A stretch of DNA of 64,000 bases from Myoxocephalus aenaeus. Its lineage: Eukaryota > Chordata > Actinopteri > Perciformes > Cottidae. Shown piece by piece: positions 31,301 through 60,067 of this stretch (position 1 is the first letter of the stretch; the number at the start of each line of letters is the position of its first letter). Below the pieces are notes generated by a model that had not been told where the DNA came from, did not search any database, and worked only from the letters and a program-made list of their open reading frames with translations. The position numbers and the translations under genes are program-made. Where the stretch lies: contig JBAMJR010000161.1 of assembly GCA_038501785.1 (NCBI GenBank), forward strand, positions 1,884,501-1,948,500. The letters are read 5' to 3'.

Positions 31301-33535
31301 CTGTCAGCTGCTCCACTTGGCGTCCACGCCCACTTTGTATTCTGCGTGTTGTGATTGGACAGAATTGACCACTCACATTTTTAAGAATGCAATTTGATTG
31401 GTTGTAAAGGTAGGAAGTCGATATAATTTATTTCAGTCAAGAGCAATCAACTGTCGAACTATATCAGGGATCGTTATTACAGATGAATAAGCATATAACA
31501 TCCGTTTGGATTCAATTCTAAAATATGTTTCTATATTTGAGCTTGGTGCTTTTTAACGTCCGTTTGTTGTTACAAATCATTATTTATTGTTTCTGTTTGC
31601 AACAACGTAATATACGTTTTCTACCAGGAGATGTCGTACACGACATGTTATTATTAATTTCATTTACAAATGAGATGCAAGGTATGAGTGTGAGTTCTAT
31701 ATCTATTGTGTATTCCCATTGTAATATGATATGAATGAAAATATCACGGTATTTTAGTCAATGAAGTTTCCAATAAAAAAAAACACCATGGCATTTTAAA
31801 GCCACGATGGCTTTGGGAATATATAGTACAAGCACATGTATGTGCCATCTCAGAATGTATATTATCAATGGGATAAGGTGCTGTAACCTTTGCCATTTAT
31901 GTAATTTGTTTTCTTTAGAATTCACTGTTTGTCTAACAACTATTAACTTTAATCATATAATCAGCAGCAGTACAGCCAAATGTCATTTGAGTAAAAACTG
32001 TGTTAGCCTGCATCTAAATCTGTGATGTGGGTGTAATATTCATTGTCATGTTTTACTCTGTAACAACAAAATATTGACTGTGCCCAAACACAAGAGTTTG
32101 TAACGATGCTGGTGAGTAGATCGTTTTGCTCACATACATGTGCAATGCAAACTGCGATAGGGAACACCGGAAGCAACATTAAAGTTAATAAGAGGGTGAG
32201 TGGGGGATTACAGTTCCAGTCTGGGAATGAGAGTAGATACCACATTGTGGGAAAAAGGAAATGGGGCTAGTAATTGCTTAACTGCAGCTGCATTGAAGCA
32301 GTTATGTAAATGGTTCTTGATTAGTAGATTAACGCAATCCAGTTGAGAGGATAAGCATGACCCTTGAAACGGGTTTTGGTCTTTCACATGCACACCTTCA
32401 ATCTAAATGGGCTTGGACACACATGCACTCACAGACAATTTCACATTTAAATTAGGCAAAGCAGCTCAAACCAGATTTTTGTGATCTTGTTTTCTTTCTC
32501 TGTATCCCCTCAAGGTGACCATTTCTAGAGCTCATGTGATGGGGACTTCCCAATCATCGTTTCTAATCTCATATCTAAGTTTGTTGCACGTATTACAGCA
32601 AAAGGGACTATGACACAACAGAATAGAGACTATTAGTACAAAATGCACTTAACCCCCTCTTTGTCTCCTTTAGCGTTGAGGTAACAGGGCCATGTATTTA
32701 CAGTTCAGGCCTCCCCAAGGTCTCCCCCGGCATTACCAATGACTCTCACAGGAAGAGAGACCTGAGAAGGAGGAGAGGAGGTATGGTCAGTAACTATAGC
32801 AACCAGTTAAGCGGGAACGGACATTGACTGCGGTGAAGATGAGTATTTCCATCACAACTGCAGCCCAGTACCTATTCTGACCTTTGAAGTTTCTCTCTGC
32901 AGAGGAATGGGATGGGATAGATGTTAGCCAGCTGATACATTGGATAAATTCCTTCTAATTACACACTGTGTACTTTAAAAATAGCAGCTTGTTTATGTTA
33001 TAATATTAATATACGAACACACAATATGTTATCATACAATCAGCCGATTCCATTTTAGGGAGATTATCAGACAAGGAGTTTAATCCAACTCTTGTAATGT
33101 CAGTGCCACTGACTAATTGTCCTAGACCTAGATCCTGAACCATATTATATATGAGCCCATTATTATGAACTCTTATGAAATGCTTAAATCATTGGCACTT
33201 CCTACACTTTTTAATGGAGGAAAACTCAGCTTCTGCCTGTTGCTCATGTCCCTTCATGAGCTGCCAGCCCTCTATTTATTGATCTGAAGCTATTTTAAGG
33301 CCTGTGTGGAAAAGAGTATGCAGAGAGAAGAAAATTAAGGAAAATTAGAAATAATTGTATGTGACCATTAGTCACAACCCATAGGGTCTGGTCTCATGAT
33401 ATTTATGAAATATGGTTTGTCCTAAATGGGATCTCCAGTGATTTACTTACGTAAAGTTTGCTATAATTGTCAACATTGAAAGAGCAGTGGCCAAGTTATT
33501 CTGACTTGTAGACACCATAGTATCAGGCTCAGATT
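31300..33535. other. Intergenic DNA between wfs1 and jakmip1, left part
   Basis: AT-rich, with scattered short ORFs only. No repeat family, exon or RNA gene I can support. Confidence 0.5.
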
Positions 33536-33539
33536 TTTT

Positions 33540-34165
33540 TGTGACGGAACGGAACCGGACATTCCGGAAACCCAGACATTCCGGAACCCGGATATTCCCG
33601 AACCCTGATATTCTCGAACCCGACATTCCGGAACCCGGATATGCCGGTTCTATGTTGAAAGTGGGTTCTATTAAATATGTAAAATGCTCCAGGATTTAAA
33701 GGTGTGATGTTATAGAATAGTGTGATGTCTTAGAATAGTGTGATATCACACACTTTCCAGAACACAGACATTCCGGAAACAAACATTCCGGAACGGAACC
33801 CGAACATCCCGAACGGAACCCGAACATTCCAAAACCACATTCTGGAACCCGGACATTGCGGAACCCGAATATTCCGGAACCCGGATATTCCGGAACCCGA
33901 CATTCCCGGAACCCGCAACACAGACATTCCGGAAGCCAACATTCTGGAACCCGGAACACGGACATTCCGGAACCCAGACATTCCGGAACACGGATATTCC
34001 CGAACCCGGAACACAGACATTCCAGAAGCTAACATTCCAGAATCCGGAACACGGACATTCCGGAACACGGAAGAGTTCAAGACTTACATTCCTGAACCAG
34101 GATATTCCTGAACCTGTACATTCCGGAACACATACATTCCGGAATTAGGCTTCCGGCATAGACTC
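33540..34165. repeat. Minisatellite with about 16-bp unit GGAACCCGGACATTCC
   Basis: A run of variant units such as GGAACCCGGACATTCC and GAACCCGGATATTCC extends over about 620 bp. The overlap between units makes the palindrome TTCCGGAA. Longer similar blocks (near 33910-33960 and 34005-34060) suggest a higher-order duplication of about 100 bp. ORFs on both strands here (repeats of Phe-Arg-Asn-Val-Arg-Val-Pro-Glu) follow from the repeat. Confidence 0.9.
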
Positions 34166-34289
34166 ATATGAAAGTTTTTTACGTCAAGCACTCCAGTCTG
34201 GGGGAATATGGGTTACATTATGGAAAATAGGACAGTTTGGTGCCTGGCTTCGTAAATGGAGGAAGGTTAGCTGTATATAATCCTCATTT

Positions 34290-34726
34290 GATCCTCTCTC
34301 CAATGGCCGTGTACAAAAGCTAATACATGTAATCTGCCAGCACTCTTCTGGCAGGAGGCTGAGGTCCATCAGGACCAAGACCTCACACCACACAAACAGT
34401 TTTTTCCCGTCGGCAGTCGGGCTCATCAACAGAGCCCGGGACCCCCAGACAATTTCCTACCGTTCACTCCCCTGCACATCCCTCCACACCTCATATTTAA
34501 ATACACTTGCCACTTTACTTTACACTTGTCACTTTCACATAACACTTACATTCCGCGCACTTTATTTTAACTTTAATTCTACTGTAGATCCAATTGTAAA
34601 TATTCATGCTCCCATTTATTGCACTCTGTTTTATGTTTATTGTTAAATGTTAAATGTTATGCACTTCCCTCCAGGACAAATTCCTTGTATGTGAAAACAT
34701 ATGGCAATAAATGGTTCTGATTCTGA
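34290..34726 (+). mobile_element. LINE remnant: ORF2 C-terminus and 3' tail
   Basis: The plus strand encodes CQHSSGRRLRSIRTKT and FFPSAVGLINRAR, the C-terminal end common in teleost CR1/Rex1-like LINE ORF2. It is followed by an untranslated tail ending ACAAATTCCTTGTATG, GCAATAAATGGTTCTGATTC. 5'-truncated; clade assignment tentative. Confidence 0.7.
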
Positions 34727-35104
34727 TGTGGAAATCCTAAAGTGATGATGTTAACGTAATAAAAACAGTGACTCCTCGTATTACTCACAACTGGGCACAA
34801 GAGATGGAAATAGACTGACTGACTGGTTGTTTCTTTCTCCCCATGACAAAATGCGTGATTAAGATGCTTGTATAACTTGACCTTTCAGCATCATCACTAT
34901 ACCTTCTCTTAGAAACATGCTTTTCATCTGTACCTACCATCCCGTTTACACTTTAATACCACCATAATTATAACCCGAATCTAAAAAGACCTGGCGATGT
35001 TTTATTATCTGCAGATGAGTTATCACAAGGCCTAATCACAAGGTTATTGTGTGATAACATAGAATAAAGTGTCCTTTATTCTTTTTCTGAGAGAGAGAAC
35101 AAGG

Positions 35105-35110
35105 GAGAGA

Positions 35111-35165
<55 letters not shown>
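35105..35165 (+). repeat. (GA)n microsatellite
   Basis: About 60 bp of GA in the intergenic region; ORFs across it are artefacts. Confidence 0.95.
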
Positions 35166-35170
<5 letters not shown>

Positions 35171-36399
35171 AGGGGTACAAAAACTGCAGACCCATACCAT
35201 GCTGCGGAAAACAGTAAAAATACCTCAGGCAAAACAATTAAAAGAAACTCTCATTACCGCTCTCTGGCACACATTCCCTCTGAGTCAATCCCTCACCAAA
35301 ACAAAGCAGGATACACATCCCTCCCTCTCCCCGTCTCTCTCTGCCAGCAACCACGATGTTTTTTCACTTTATCTCTCCATCTGGATGTCTGTTTGCTGGC
35401 CTCAGCAGGAACCTGAATGGAGTACAGCTTAATACTCCAAACTCACCCTCTTAGCTTGTCTGTTTTACCTCATTCAAAAATGTTACATACATATGAAGTG
35501 CACAAGCATACAACCTGGATAAATGATAAATGGGACACCAATTCTGGATGAATGAATGACCATTGCAGGAGTGGACAATTAAAACTCATCACTGACTGTT
35601 TGCTCTTCTTCCTCCACTTCCCGTGACCTATTGCCTTGCAGCAATGGGCATATGCTGCAGCCACAGAGAGCCTTCATGATGCATTTTGAATGGCATACAG
35701 GCAGGCTCTGTGAGGAGAGGCAGAGACAGGCAGCTGTGCGTAAGTAATGCATCCTCCAGAATCTGGGTCACAAACACCGCTTTCATATTGTCACATTTGT
35801 TTCACTCAATTCTATAATTTCACAAGTCATATTGTCCTCAATAAACAGAATTAGGATTAATTTCAGTTACAAGCATTATAGATGAATATGATACAGTGAT
35901 TTTGTATAACAATGATTAGGTTTACCTTTAATACGTTTTATTTATAAAAAACAACTTATTTTATTTAGATTCATAGTGGCCCTTATATTATAACATATTG
36001 GCTATCATCTCATGTACAGTGTATAGGCTATCGCATGACACAAGGTACGAAACAAGTAGCCTATACACAATGTAAGATACAATAACATTTTAAACATCAT
36101 AGTGAAAGGTTTATACTCCTGTATACAATACAATAGAAGCTGAATTAAGACGTTTAATATTAACAAAAAGTAAAACAAACCATTGCAGATAGAAATAAAC
36201 AACATGAAAAGAAGATGTTATTGACAACGTCAGCCTTATAAAATACTACTTTTTGTAGGAAAATATTTTATTGAAAGCAATAAATATAATATAATTTGCT
36301 AATGTATTCTCTTGGTGGCAAGAGAATCACGTTGTCTTTGACATGCTGTCTTCTTCTTGTGTTGGTATGTTTGCATAGAACATGCATGATCACAGGGGC

Positions 36400-36883
36400 C
36401 GTACCGCCGTACGCCCTGACCACGTACGGTACGTTTCTCCCGCACCGGCTGCGTGTTCACGCAGTAACCGCGCGCGGTGTCATTCTTGAACACGCAGTCA
36501 GGTGTCGCGCTTCTTTCACGCTACCGGCGACGCCCGGCCGGCGTTTTTTTCTTCTTCTTCTCCCCCTCCCCGTGTTCACGTCGACACGGGCAACGAAACT
36601 GTTTTATTTATTTATTTATTTTTTCTACTCGTGTGTTTGAAATGTATAGGAACGGATGACGTCGCGCGTGCACGCGAGTGTGTGTTGTGGGCGTGGAGAA
36701 ATATGTCAACGTGCGGCGCGAGAGGAGGAGAAGCCTGAAGCTGAATCCAGTTTGTAGCTAGAGGATAATGTCAGTGGTGTAATTACAACTTCGGTCGTTG
36801 TGTTCACTGCTGGAAAATGTGTGTAACATTTGAGGAATAAAGTTGTAAACGGTCGCTGGTAGCCGTTAGCCGAGGAGCTGGAG
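36400..36883 (+). promoter_or_regulatory. jakmip1: CpG-rich jakmip1 promoter and non-coding first exon
   Basis: CpG density rises sharply from about 36400 to about 37350, unlike the flanks. A CRE-like TGACGTCG lies at 36657-36664 (one mismatch to TGACGTCA). An exon-like stretch ends ...GAGCTGGAG at 36883 with donor GTGAGT; a second donor-like site CATTTCAG/GTAAGT lies at 36985. The first coding exon is 5.8 kb downstream, so these are probably 5' UTR exons. Confidence 0.5.
36449..36497. repeat. Short inverted repeat in the CpG island
   Basis: Arms CTGCGTGTTCA (36449-36459) and TGAACACGCAG (36487-36497) are perfect complements around a 27-base CG-rich spacer. Confidence 0.8.
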
Positions 36884-38535
36884 GTGAGTTAATTCATCCC
36901 TCCCTTCCTGGACGTGAAGCACACTAACGTCAGGCAGCGACGCTTCAACATCAGGCCACTTGTGACCACCAAACCTCCATTTCAGGTAAGTTTGCTCGGT
37001 CTGTAATTACAGATAACTTCGTGTAGACTCTAACAGGGTGCTGTGACACAAATCCGACATCCGTGTTTCACCCGCGAAACGGGAGCAGCAACGGACGGAG
37101 AGCCGCTGACATCACATCTGGTTCTGCGGTGTGAGTTTTTCGGGCTACCATCAGTGACGTTGACTGCCGAGCCTCGTATCGACCCAAACAGAGAGGTGAA
37201 TGTCGTCTTCATCATGAACCCGGGGGACGTCTCTGCTCCCTGGCAGCGAACCAAAGAGGAACTATGAATGTGATGCATAATAATGCAACGGCTTTTACTG
37301 TCCTCGTTATCTCGGCCGCGACAGTGCCGACGTTTCTTCCGGCTTCCCCCCCCCTCACCCACGGTGGATCACATTAGTCTGTGTCCACACACGGTGCAAA
37401 ATGCTACATGACAGCGGTTCACACGGAGACATCCACACGTTCCGGAGTCACTGAGTGCACCACCCGACCTCTGAGACTGGAGGATGCTGCAGCAGCCCCC
37501 GTGCATGTCGCCGTGGGGTGTGGTTGGCGAGCCGGACAGACAGACAGGCAGGCTGGCTGGTAGCACTCTACCCTGCAAGCTCCCATTTGACAGCTCATTA
37601 GAGAGCTGGCCACTTCGCATTAACCCATCCCCAACATCTCCGCCATGTCCTCCTTTACCCTACTGGTCCGTCCGCCGCGTTTACTGGTCTGTCATAACCG
37701 CTCTGCAGCTGCGGCTCCGGAGGCTCGTGGATCTGCCCAGTGGACAGCCAACATGTGTTGCACACTCACTTCTGTCTGATCAGGCTGCTCGGGGCACGCT
37801 GTTAAACTATGATGCTCATTATTTTTAAGTAAGCGGTAGCTCTCATGCAGGTACTGGAGCAATCATTATTATTGTGACAGGACGACAGGCTTACTGTCTA
37901 TTTATGATGGTTTAATGTTGTTTCTTCACCCTGCCCTCAACATACTCTACCTCTACTCTAGAGGAATAACATCAGTGAATGCCGACATTCACTTGTGTCG
38001 TGTTTACCCCTGCCCTAATCCACATTCCTCTACCTAATTTAATTCATCCCATTTATTCTTCATTCATAATCTCTCCTTCCATACCCACGCTTTCCTGAGT
38101 GTAGCACTTTGAGTAAGCGGCTGCTACCAGGTTTATCCCTTTGGACTATACCCATATGTGCATATTTCTTAAAGACATATGAGGGTATTCTTTATGCAAA
38201 GAGTGGTACAGATGAGTACATGTCTATACTGTGTATTACTGTTTGCGTAAACCAGGGATTAGTCACCAGCCAGTACTGATTAATGTGCTCGCTGTGTCGT
38301 TAAAACGAGAGCAAGAGAGAAGCAAGGTTAATCACATTACTGAATACACTATCATGTGTTTCTGAGGGGTGAAAGGCTATCACTGCTAACATACACATAG
38401 ATGCACCCATGCATGCAAAAGCATGCATGCACGGACCATAATAACACACCTCTAGCAATGAGTGACCAAATATAGGTACCAAACCCTGAGCAATAAGACT
38501 AACAATAGCATAACTGAAGTGCAGTGGTGTGCATG

Positions 38536-38595
<60 letters not shown>

Positions 38596-38713
38596 CTTGT
38601 AATGTTTGGGTTGACTAGTCATTGGGGTCAATGACTTGTAGTCATTCTCCTAGCATAGCCGTTTGTAGGTCACAGTGGTATCTTTATAGTGTCTTTGCAG
38701 TATCGCTAGACCG

Positions 38714-38750
<37 letters not shown>

Positions 38751-39024
38751 TGGACTGTGGAGGGATGTCTGGAGTGTGGTGTGCTGATGCTAATATGACT
38801 ACAATGACAATATGTGTGTTGTGTCGATATACAGTACATGCCTATAAGGCATTATAACAAATGTGCAGTATAAACAGGAGTATATCTCAGTCTGTTGACA
38901 CCCTTACACTGTTGATTTTTTTACCTAGACTGAGAAGCAATGAGTCTTTGTTTCAGCTCTTATTTACATCTCTTTTATCTATTTATTGGGCTTGAATGTC
39001 TCACTGAAGTCTAGTTAATGTTTG

Positions 39025-39085
<61 letters not shown>

Positions 39086-40746
39086 TCTGTCTAGCTTCGA
39101 GGAGGTCCATCTGTGAGTGTGTAATAAACTTGTGACCATTGCAAAAACGTCTATGTACCCAACTGCTTTTACCTCATATAAAACACCTTGTCTATACAAT
39201 ACTTATATAAATAACCTATAAATAATCTCCGCTAAAGAACAAAGTTATCCTTAAAGTGCATTATTACATATTTTTTTAGATCACAGACATGTAAATTCAA
39301 ATGACTGCAGTAAATCTATATTAAATGTTGTGTTTACGCTAATTTCTTTTGAGTTTTTTAGTCATTCATTTTTTTAGAGCCAGTTAGGAACAATTGTCTC
39401 CTACATCAGGCCATTTTGTGAAGTCTAAATCACAATATGCATGTTAATCATCATGGTGCCATCCCTCAGCAATCTGCGCATCTCTCTGCAGGATTAATTT
39501 TCAGATGTCCATCGAGGACATGTAGCAACTAGAACTGAAATGACGAGTTACTTCAAATTGATTCTACAATTTTCCTAAGTTTACATCTTCCTGTGTACGG
39601 CTGTAACCCTGTTACGCCACAGGCCCGTCATTTCACAGAGAGAACAGGGATTTCCAGAGGTAGTTATGAAACTACTTCTATAATTGTCACACTTGTTCAG
39701 CCAGTTTTAAAGGGATCAAGATTTCACTTGATCCCTTTAAAAAGATTTCACCACCAGGATAAAACCTTGATTGTACAATGCGTCATCTAAAATACTCCTG
39801 TATTGATGCTGATGGACTCATTTTGTTGCAGACTTTTTTAGAGTCTCGTTCTCAAGCAGCAATGTGCTTAATTGTGAAACTCCTCAGCAGCTGCAGAATG
39901 TCTTCATCACTTCTTTCTTGCAGTCATCGACTGATTTATCTCATTGTTTAAGCTGATCCTCTCAGTGCTACGTTTACTGCATTCAAATAGGTCTTTTATT
40001 TAAATAAAATGTTACTCTTTGCAAAATATAACTTGTGAGTGAATTGACGAGTCATAATCATTTTCTTCAGTTCTGATTCTTTGATCTTGACCATCAGTAT
40101 TATCTGTTGAAAGGTTTTTGTTTAACATTTGCGTTTTCTAGTGCAATATAAACCGGGTAACTGTTTATGTGTTGGCGTACATGAGGTAGTTTAAGGTACA
40201 TGCCTTGTGCTGGCTTTTGTTTGCTTCTGTGAACTTACATTAAAGCTGCTTGCATCGTGGTGCCTCTATAAAATGTCCCAGTTTCCCCTATAAACTCTTA
40301 GAGTTTGGTTCTGGCTGGCAGCTTGGGAACATGTGGCGCCAGGGCACTTGGTGGGAACTGTGTGTGGTTGATGGCATATACAAATCTGGACTCATGTGAA
40401 GTGAAACATGTACTATAAATTATTGATAAAGAGGAAGAAAAAACAGGGAAACCATCAACTATGCCTCTCGGCCATTTCTTGCGTGGGTACACTTGGTGTC
40501 TGGTGATGGCACAGGCGTGCATAAACATGCTTTAAGCAGAAAACAATTATTTGTTCTCGTAAATGATGTGTGCGAATTCCAGTACACATGTGGGTCAAGT
40601 CTATTGATCTCCTGTAAATAAAGACATGTTTGTTAGTAATGTGAATACGCGTAGAGGGCTTTTGTGTGCATAGATGTCAGCTGTATCTCTAGTTGTTCTG
40701 TGTGAGAGTGTGTGTGCTTGTGTCGGTGCTTTCTGTGTGTGAATGA

Positions 40747-40777
<31 letters not shown>

Positions 40778-41146
40778 TTCTGTCTCTGTGAATGAGAGCG
40801 AGATCACTGATTGCCTCGGCTCAGTAACCATCACCATGCCAGCAATTGTGGGTGGAGGGATGTAAGAGGACAGGGGGGAGATGGTTGAAGGTTGGTTTCC
40901 CTCTCTGGTCCCTCAGAGGTCTGCTAGTTTCTTTTCCTCACTTTGCTCCTGCTCTTTGCTCTCCAATTGGCTTAATCCTCCTCCATCCTGTCGCTCATTC
41001 TTTCCCCCTCCCATCCCCACTGGTTTCCAATGTTTGACTGTGTGCTCTGTAAGAATCCATGTGGAAGAAAGCTTTCTTCTTTTCCAGCGTCACTGCATTT
41101 CTGTCTCTCAGTCAACCTCGGCTCAGAGATTGGACCAGATAACCAA

Positions 41147-41195
<49 letters not shown>

Positions 41196-42525
41196 CCCCT
41201 ATACAACGCCGTTGTGTGTATCTCTGTTTGTTTCAAATCCACCGTGACGCTCCTCCTTCCCATCATCTTTTGCTATGAGAGGAATATAGTTTTTGAGAGC
41301 AAGGGTTGCCTTGGTAACTATTGCTGCCATCTGTGTATGTTGTAAGAATGTTTGGTAATGTGTGTGTGGAAAAAGATGGAGGCGCATGCAGTCTTAATGC
41401 TTTAGCTCCCTTATTGCTGCATTATTTATTTAATAGTCAGCAGAAAGAACTGGAAGGTTACTGGGTTACAATTCATTCCAGGGGAGATTAAAGGAGTCTA
41501 GTTTTAACACAGGAAAAGTGTGTCATTCTAGCAACAAATTCATAATGAAGTATGTGGCCAAAATACACCTCATCAAACAGTAGTCAGCCTTCAGTGAGAA
41601 AAAAGGATGATGAGTAGAGAGAAAACTATAGTCATCAATTTAAATCCTTATGATTTGCCTCGGTTTGTGTTGTTCAGTTGGGTGTCACATTTTTCCAACT
41701 TAACCAATGTGTATCAATGATAACCTTATTGGTTGCAACTCTTTTGATAATCAAATAATTGTGAACATTCTCTGGTTTTGCTTTAATTTGAGAGGATTTG
41801 CTGCTGCAAATGTTTTATATAATAGCTCTTACAACTAGAAAAATAATGCCATTCACCACTTTCTACAGTAAATCTTACATGATTAGAAAGAGAAAGGGGG
41901 AGACAAATGTTTGCAATTGTGTTGCACTGATTGGATAAAGTGGAAGAGTCAAATGGCCGTAATCAGGGCAACTGGCATTCACCTGGTCCAAAGAGTCGAG
42001 ACAAAATCAATCCCTTATCTAGTTGAAACAGTCATTTATTTAAAAGGTGTGAAGACAAAAAGAAAACAATACAAAAGATTAAAATTAATAAAAAATAAAT
42101 GAAAATAAAGGAGCTGACGTGATATGTGAGTATTGGTTTGTTCTTCAGGGGCTACACTGACATGACAGCTCTTCATTCTGTATAATATGTGAACAGGTGG
42201 GATCACAGCACCTCTCGAAAAGGAATCATCAAGGTTCATTATTTAATTTATTAGTCTACTGAAAGAGAAGTGTTGAAGATATGAGAGACACATTTTCATG
42301 CCCAGGGACTGGAATAAGGTGAAACTATATGGCCCTCGCCACATGTATTAGAGAGGAGGGCGACAGAGGAGAGTGTAAATGTTAGTCCCAAAAATAGTCT
42401 GTTTCCCCCAGGCTGTAGTGCGTCATGTGGCTTGGGTCCAGTGAATTGTGCAGAGTACTTTGGTGTAACCCAGTTTTTAACACTGACTCACTTTTTCTTT
42501 TTGTTTGTCCGTCTCTCTCAAATAG
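36884..42525 (+). other. jakmip1 5' UTR intron
   Basis: 5.6 kb. It contains a (GA)n at about 38543-38591, (GT)n tracts at about 38715-38749, 39030-39084 and 41150-41192, a CT-rich tract near 40745-40779 and the inverted repeat at 39705-39742. No coding exon recognised. Confidence 0.6.
39705..39742. repeat. Perfect 16-bp inverted repeat with 6-base loop
   Basis: Arms TTTTAAAGGGATCAAG and CTTGATCCCTTTTAAA-type complement (39727-39742, read CTTGATCCCTTTAAAA) flank the loop ATTTCA. The pairing is perfect over 16 bases. Confidence 0.9.
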
Positions 42526-42678
42526 AAACTCCCAGCAACCTCCAGCAATGATGTAGAGTTGACGATGATATGATGATGATGAAGGGCCTCGCACGGAGGT
42601 GGAGCAGCGATTGACTCTCTCCTCCTTTTCGCCAAACCTTGCACTCTATGTCCGTCCTGATTGGGCGGCCATAGTGCG

Positions 42679-58622
<15,944 letters not shown>

Positions 58623-59898
58623 TGAAAGTGACCGTGGACCCACATCAGGTAGCACCTTTATTCTCTGTATCATATCTATATATTTAACACAGTTATAGTG
58701 TTGCTAATAACAATTATGATGAGGAAATAATTAAAAACTGTGTCCTTTCTCTTAGGTGTTAAGGTGCTTTGGAAGGACGAAACAAAACTTAGTTGTTTTT
58801 TATGCATTTGTAGACAGTTCACGAAAACCCCATGGCCTTTTTCATAAATGTGCACTTTTGACCCTTACCTGGAATGCAAACATATTTGAAACTGTAATAA
58901 GTAACCAGATATACGTGAGATTAAAGTGAGATTTATTTATGAATAACATTTACTATCGTGGTTCTTGGACCTGGAACATAAAAACTCCTCTGTGAGAAGC
59001 AAACACGTGGATTTACTGAGAGAAAACTCTGAATCAGAGGATTTATTAAAGAGACAAGAACCACAGCCTCAGCTGAAAGAAGGCCCGGCTGGACAATAGC
59101 AAAGGAAAGATGGAGGGAGGAGAAGAAGAGAGAAAGCACAGAGCTGAGTGAGGGGGTGAACACGTGGCAACTGGAAATGGAGGATTCTGGCAAAGTCCAA
59201 CATCTGAGGCGTTTCTAAGGAAACAACAAAGCAACAAAGTTCACAAAGCTGAAGCGGAACGTACTGGAAGCTCGTCGCTGCATCGAGAAGATGAAACTAC
59301 AATCAAAGGGGCACAAAAAACAGGTAGTGTTTTCAGTTAAAGTTTGAGAATTTACTCTTTGTACATTAATTACTGTAACAGTTAATTGTAGGTTGTGTGA
59401 GTTTCAAATTTGCAAATTAATGATTTTCTTATGATACAAATGTGACTTTGTTATCCATTGACTTTTGTATTCCTGCCTGTGTTTAGTTATGCATTAGTCA
59501 AACCTGCTTGCTAGCTTACTTATTAGGTAACACTAGTCACGTACCATATCTGTTGATGGGCAGTATGGACGGCGTACAGAGCGGCATGCGAGTAAAAGTT
59601 TGAACCCATCCTTTAGGTTTTTGGGGTTGGAGGACTTGTGAGATGTGTTAGGAGGTGCAGGAGAAGAAGAGGTGATTAGGAGGCGGGGTAACCTGAGAGA
59701 TACCTCAGCTCAAACTTGCTACCAAGCTGTTGACATGGTGAATAATAGATGACTGTATTTTGTACTTGTGTATCTTTTTTTTGTTTATCTTTGTGTTTAT
59801 GTTTATAAAAACAAAACAAGCATCACAGAGAAGATATGTAACAATTTTCCTTTTTTTGTTGTTGCTTATGTCTGACACCATCACTCCCTGTCCCACAG
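58623..59898 (+). other. jakmip1 3' UTR and C4orf50-like 5' region
   Basis: Only 1.3 kb separates the jakmip1 stop from the next start codon. An exon-like open segment at 59249-59323 (LKRNVLEARRCIEKMKLQSK plus GHKKQ, then GTAGTG) is phase 0 but would meet an in-frame stop in the next exon, so it is probably 5' UTR or an unrelated exon. No clear AATAAA for the jakmip1 long isoform was found close to the stop. Confidence 0.4.
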
Positions 59899-59930
59899 GT
59901 AGCACTCACCTAGTGGGCACAGGATAACCA

Positions 59931-60067
59931 ATGGAGGATCAGATGACCTCATCAGACATGACGGGTACCGGAAGCAGTTCTGTTACCATGGTAACAGAAT
60001 CAATGGGAAGTGACCTGGAGCAGACTGCAGGTTCAACCCAACAGTTCGACAGCTACCTGAGGAACAG
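59931..60067 (+). CDS. C4orf50-like exon with start codon
   Basis: The exon itself probably begins at 59899 after CCCACAG. It encodes MEDQMTSSDMTGTGSSSVTM and QFDSYLRNR; donor GTGAGA in phase 2. Confidence 0.65.

Noticed and set aside
33696..34111. Long ORFs on both strands over the TTCCGGAA array, and a possible CRISPR-like pattern
   Set aside because: Units are contiguous variants without unique spacers, in a vertebrate genome; the ORFs follow from the repeat.
36296..37362. Several ORFs of 60-115 codons in the CpG island
   Set aside because: CpG-rich DNA has few stops; frames overlap on both strands and resemble nothing.
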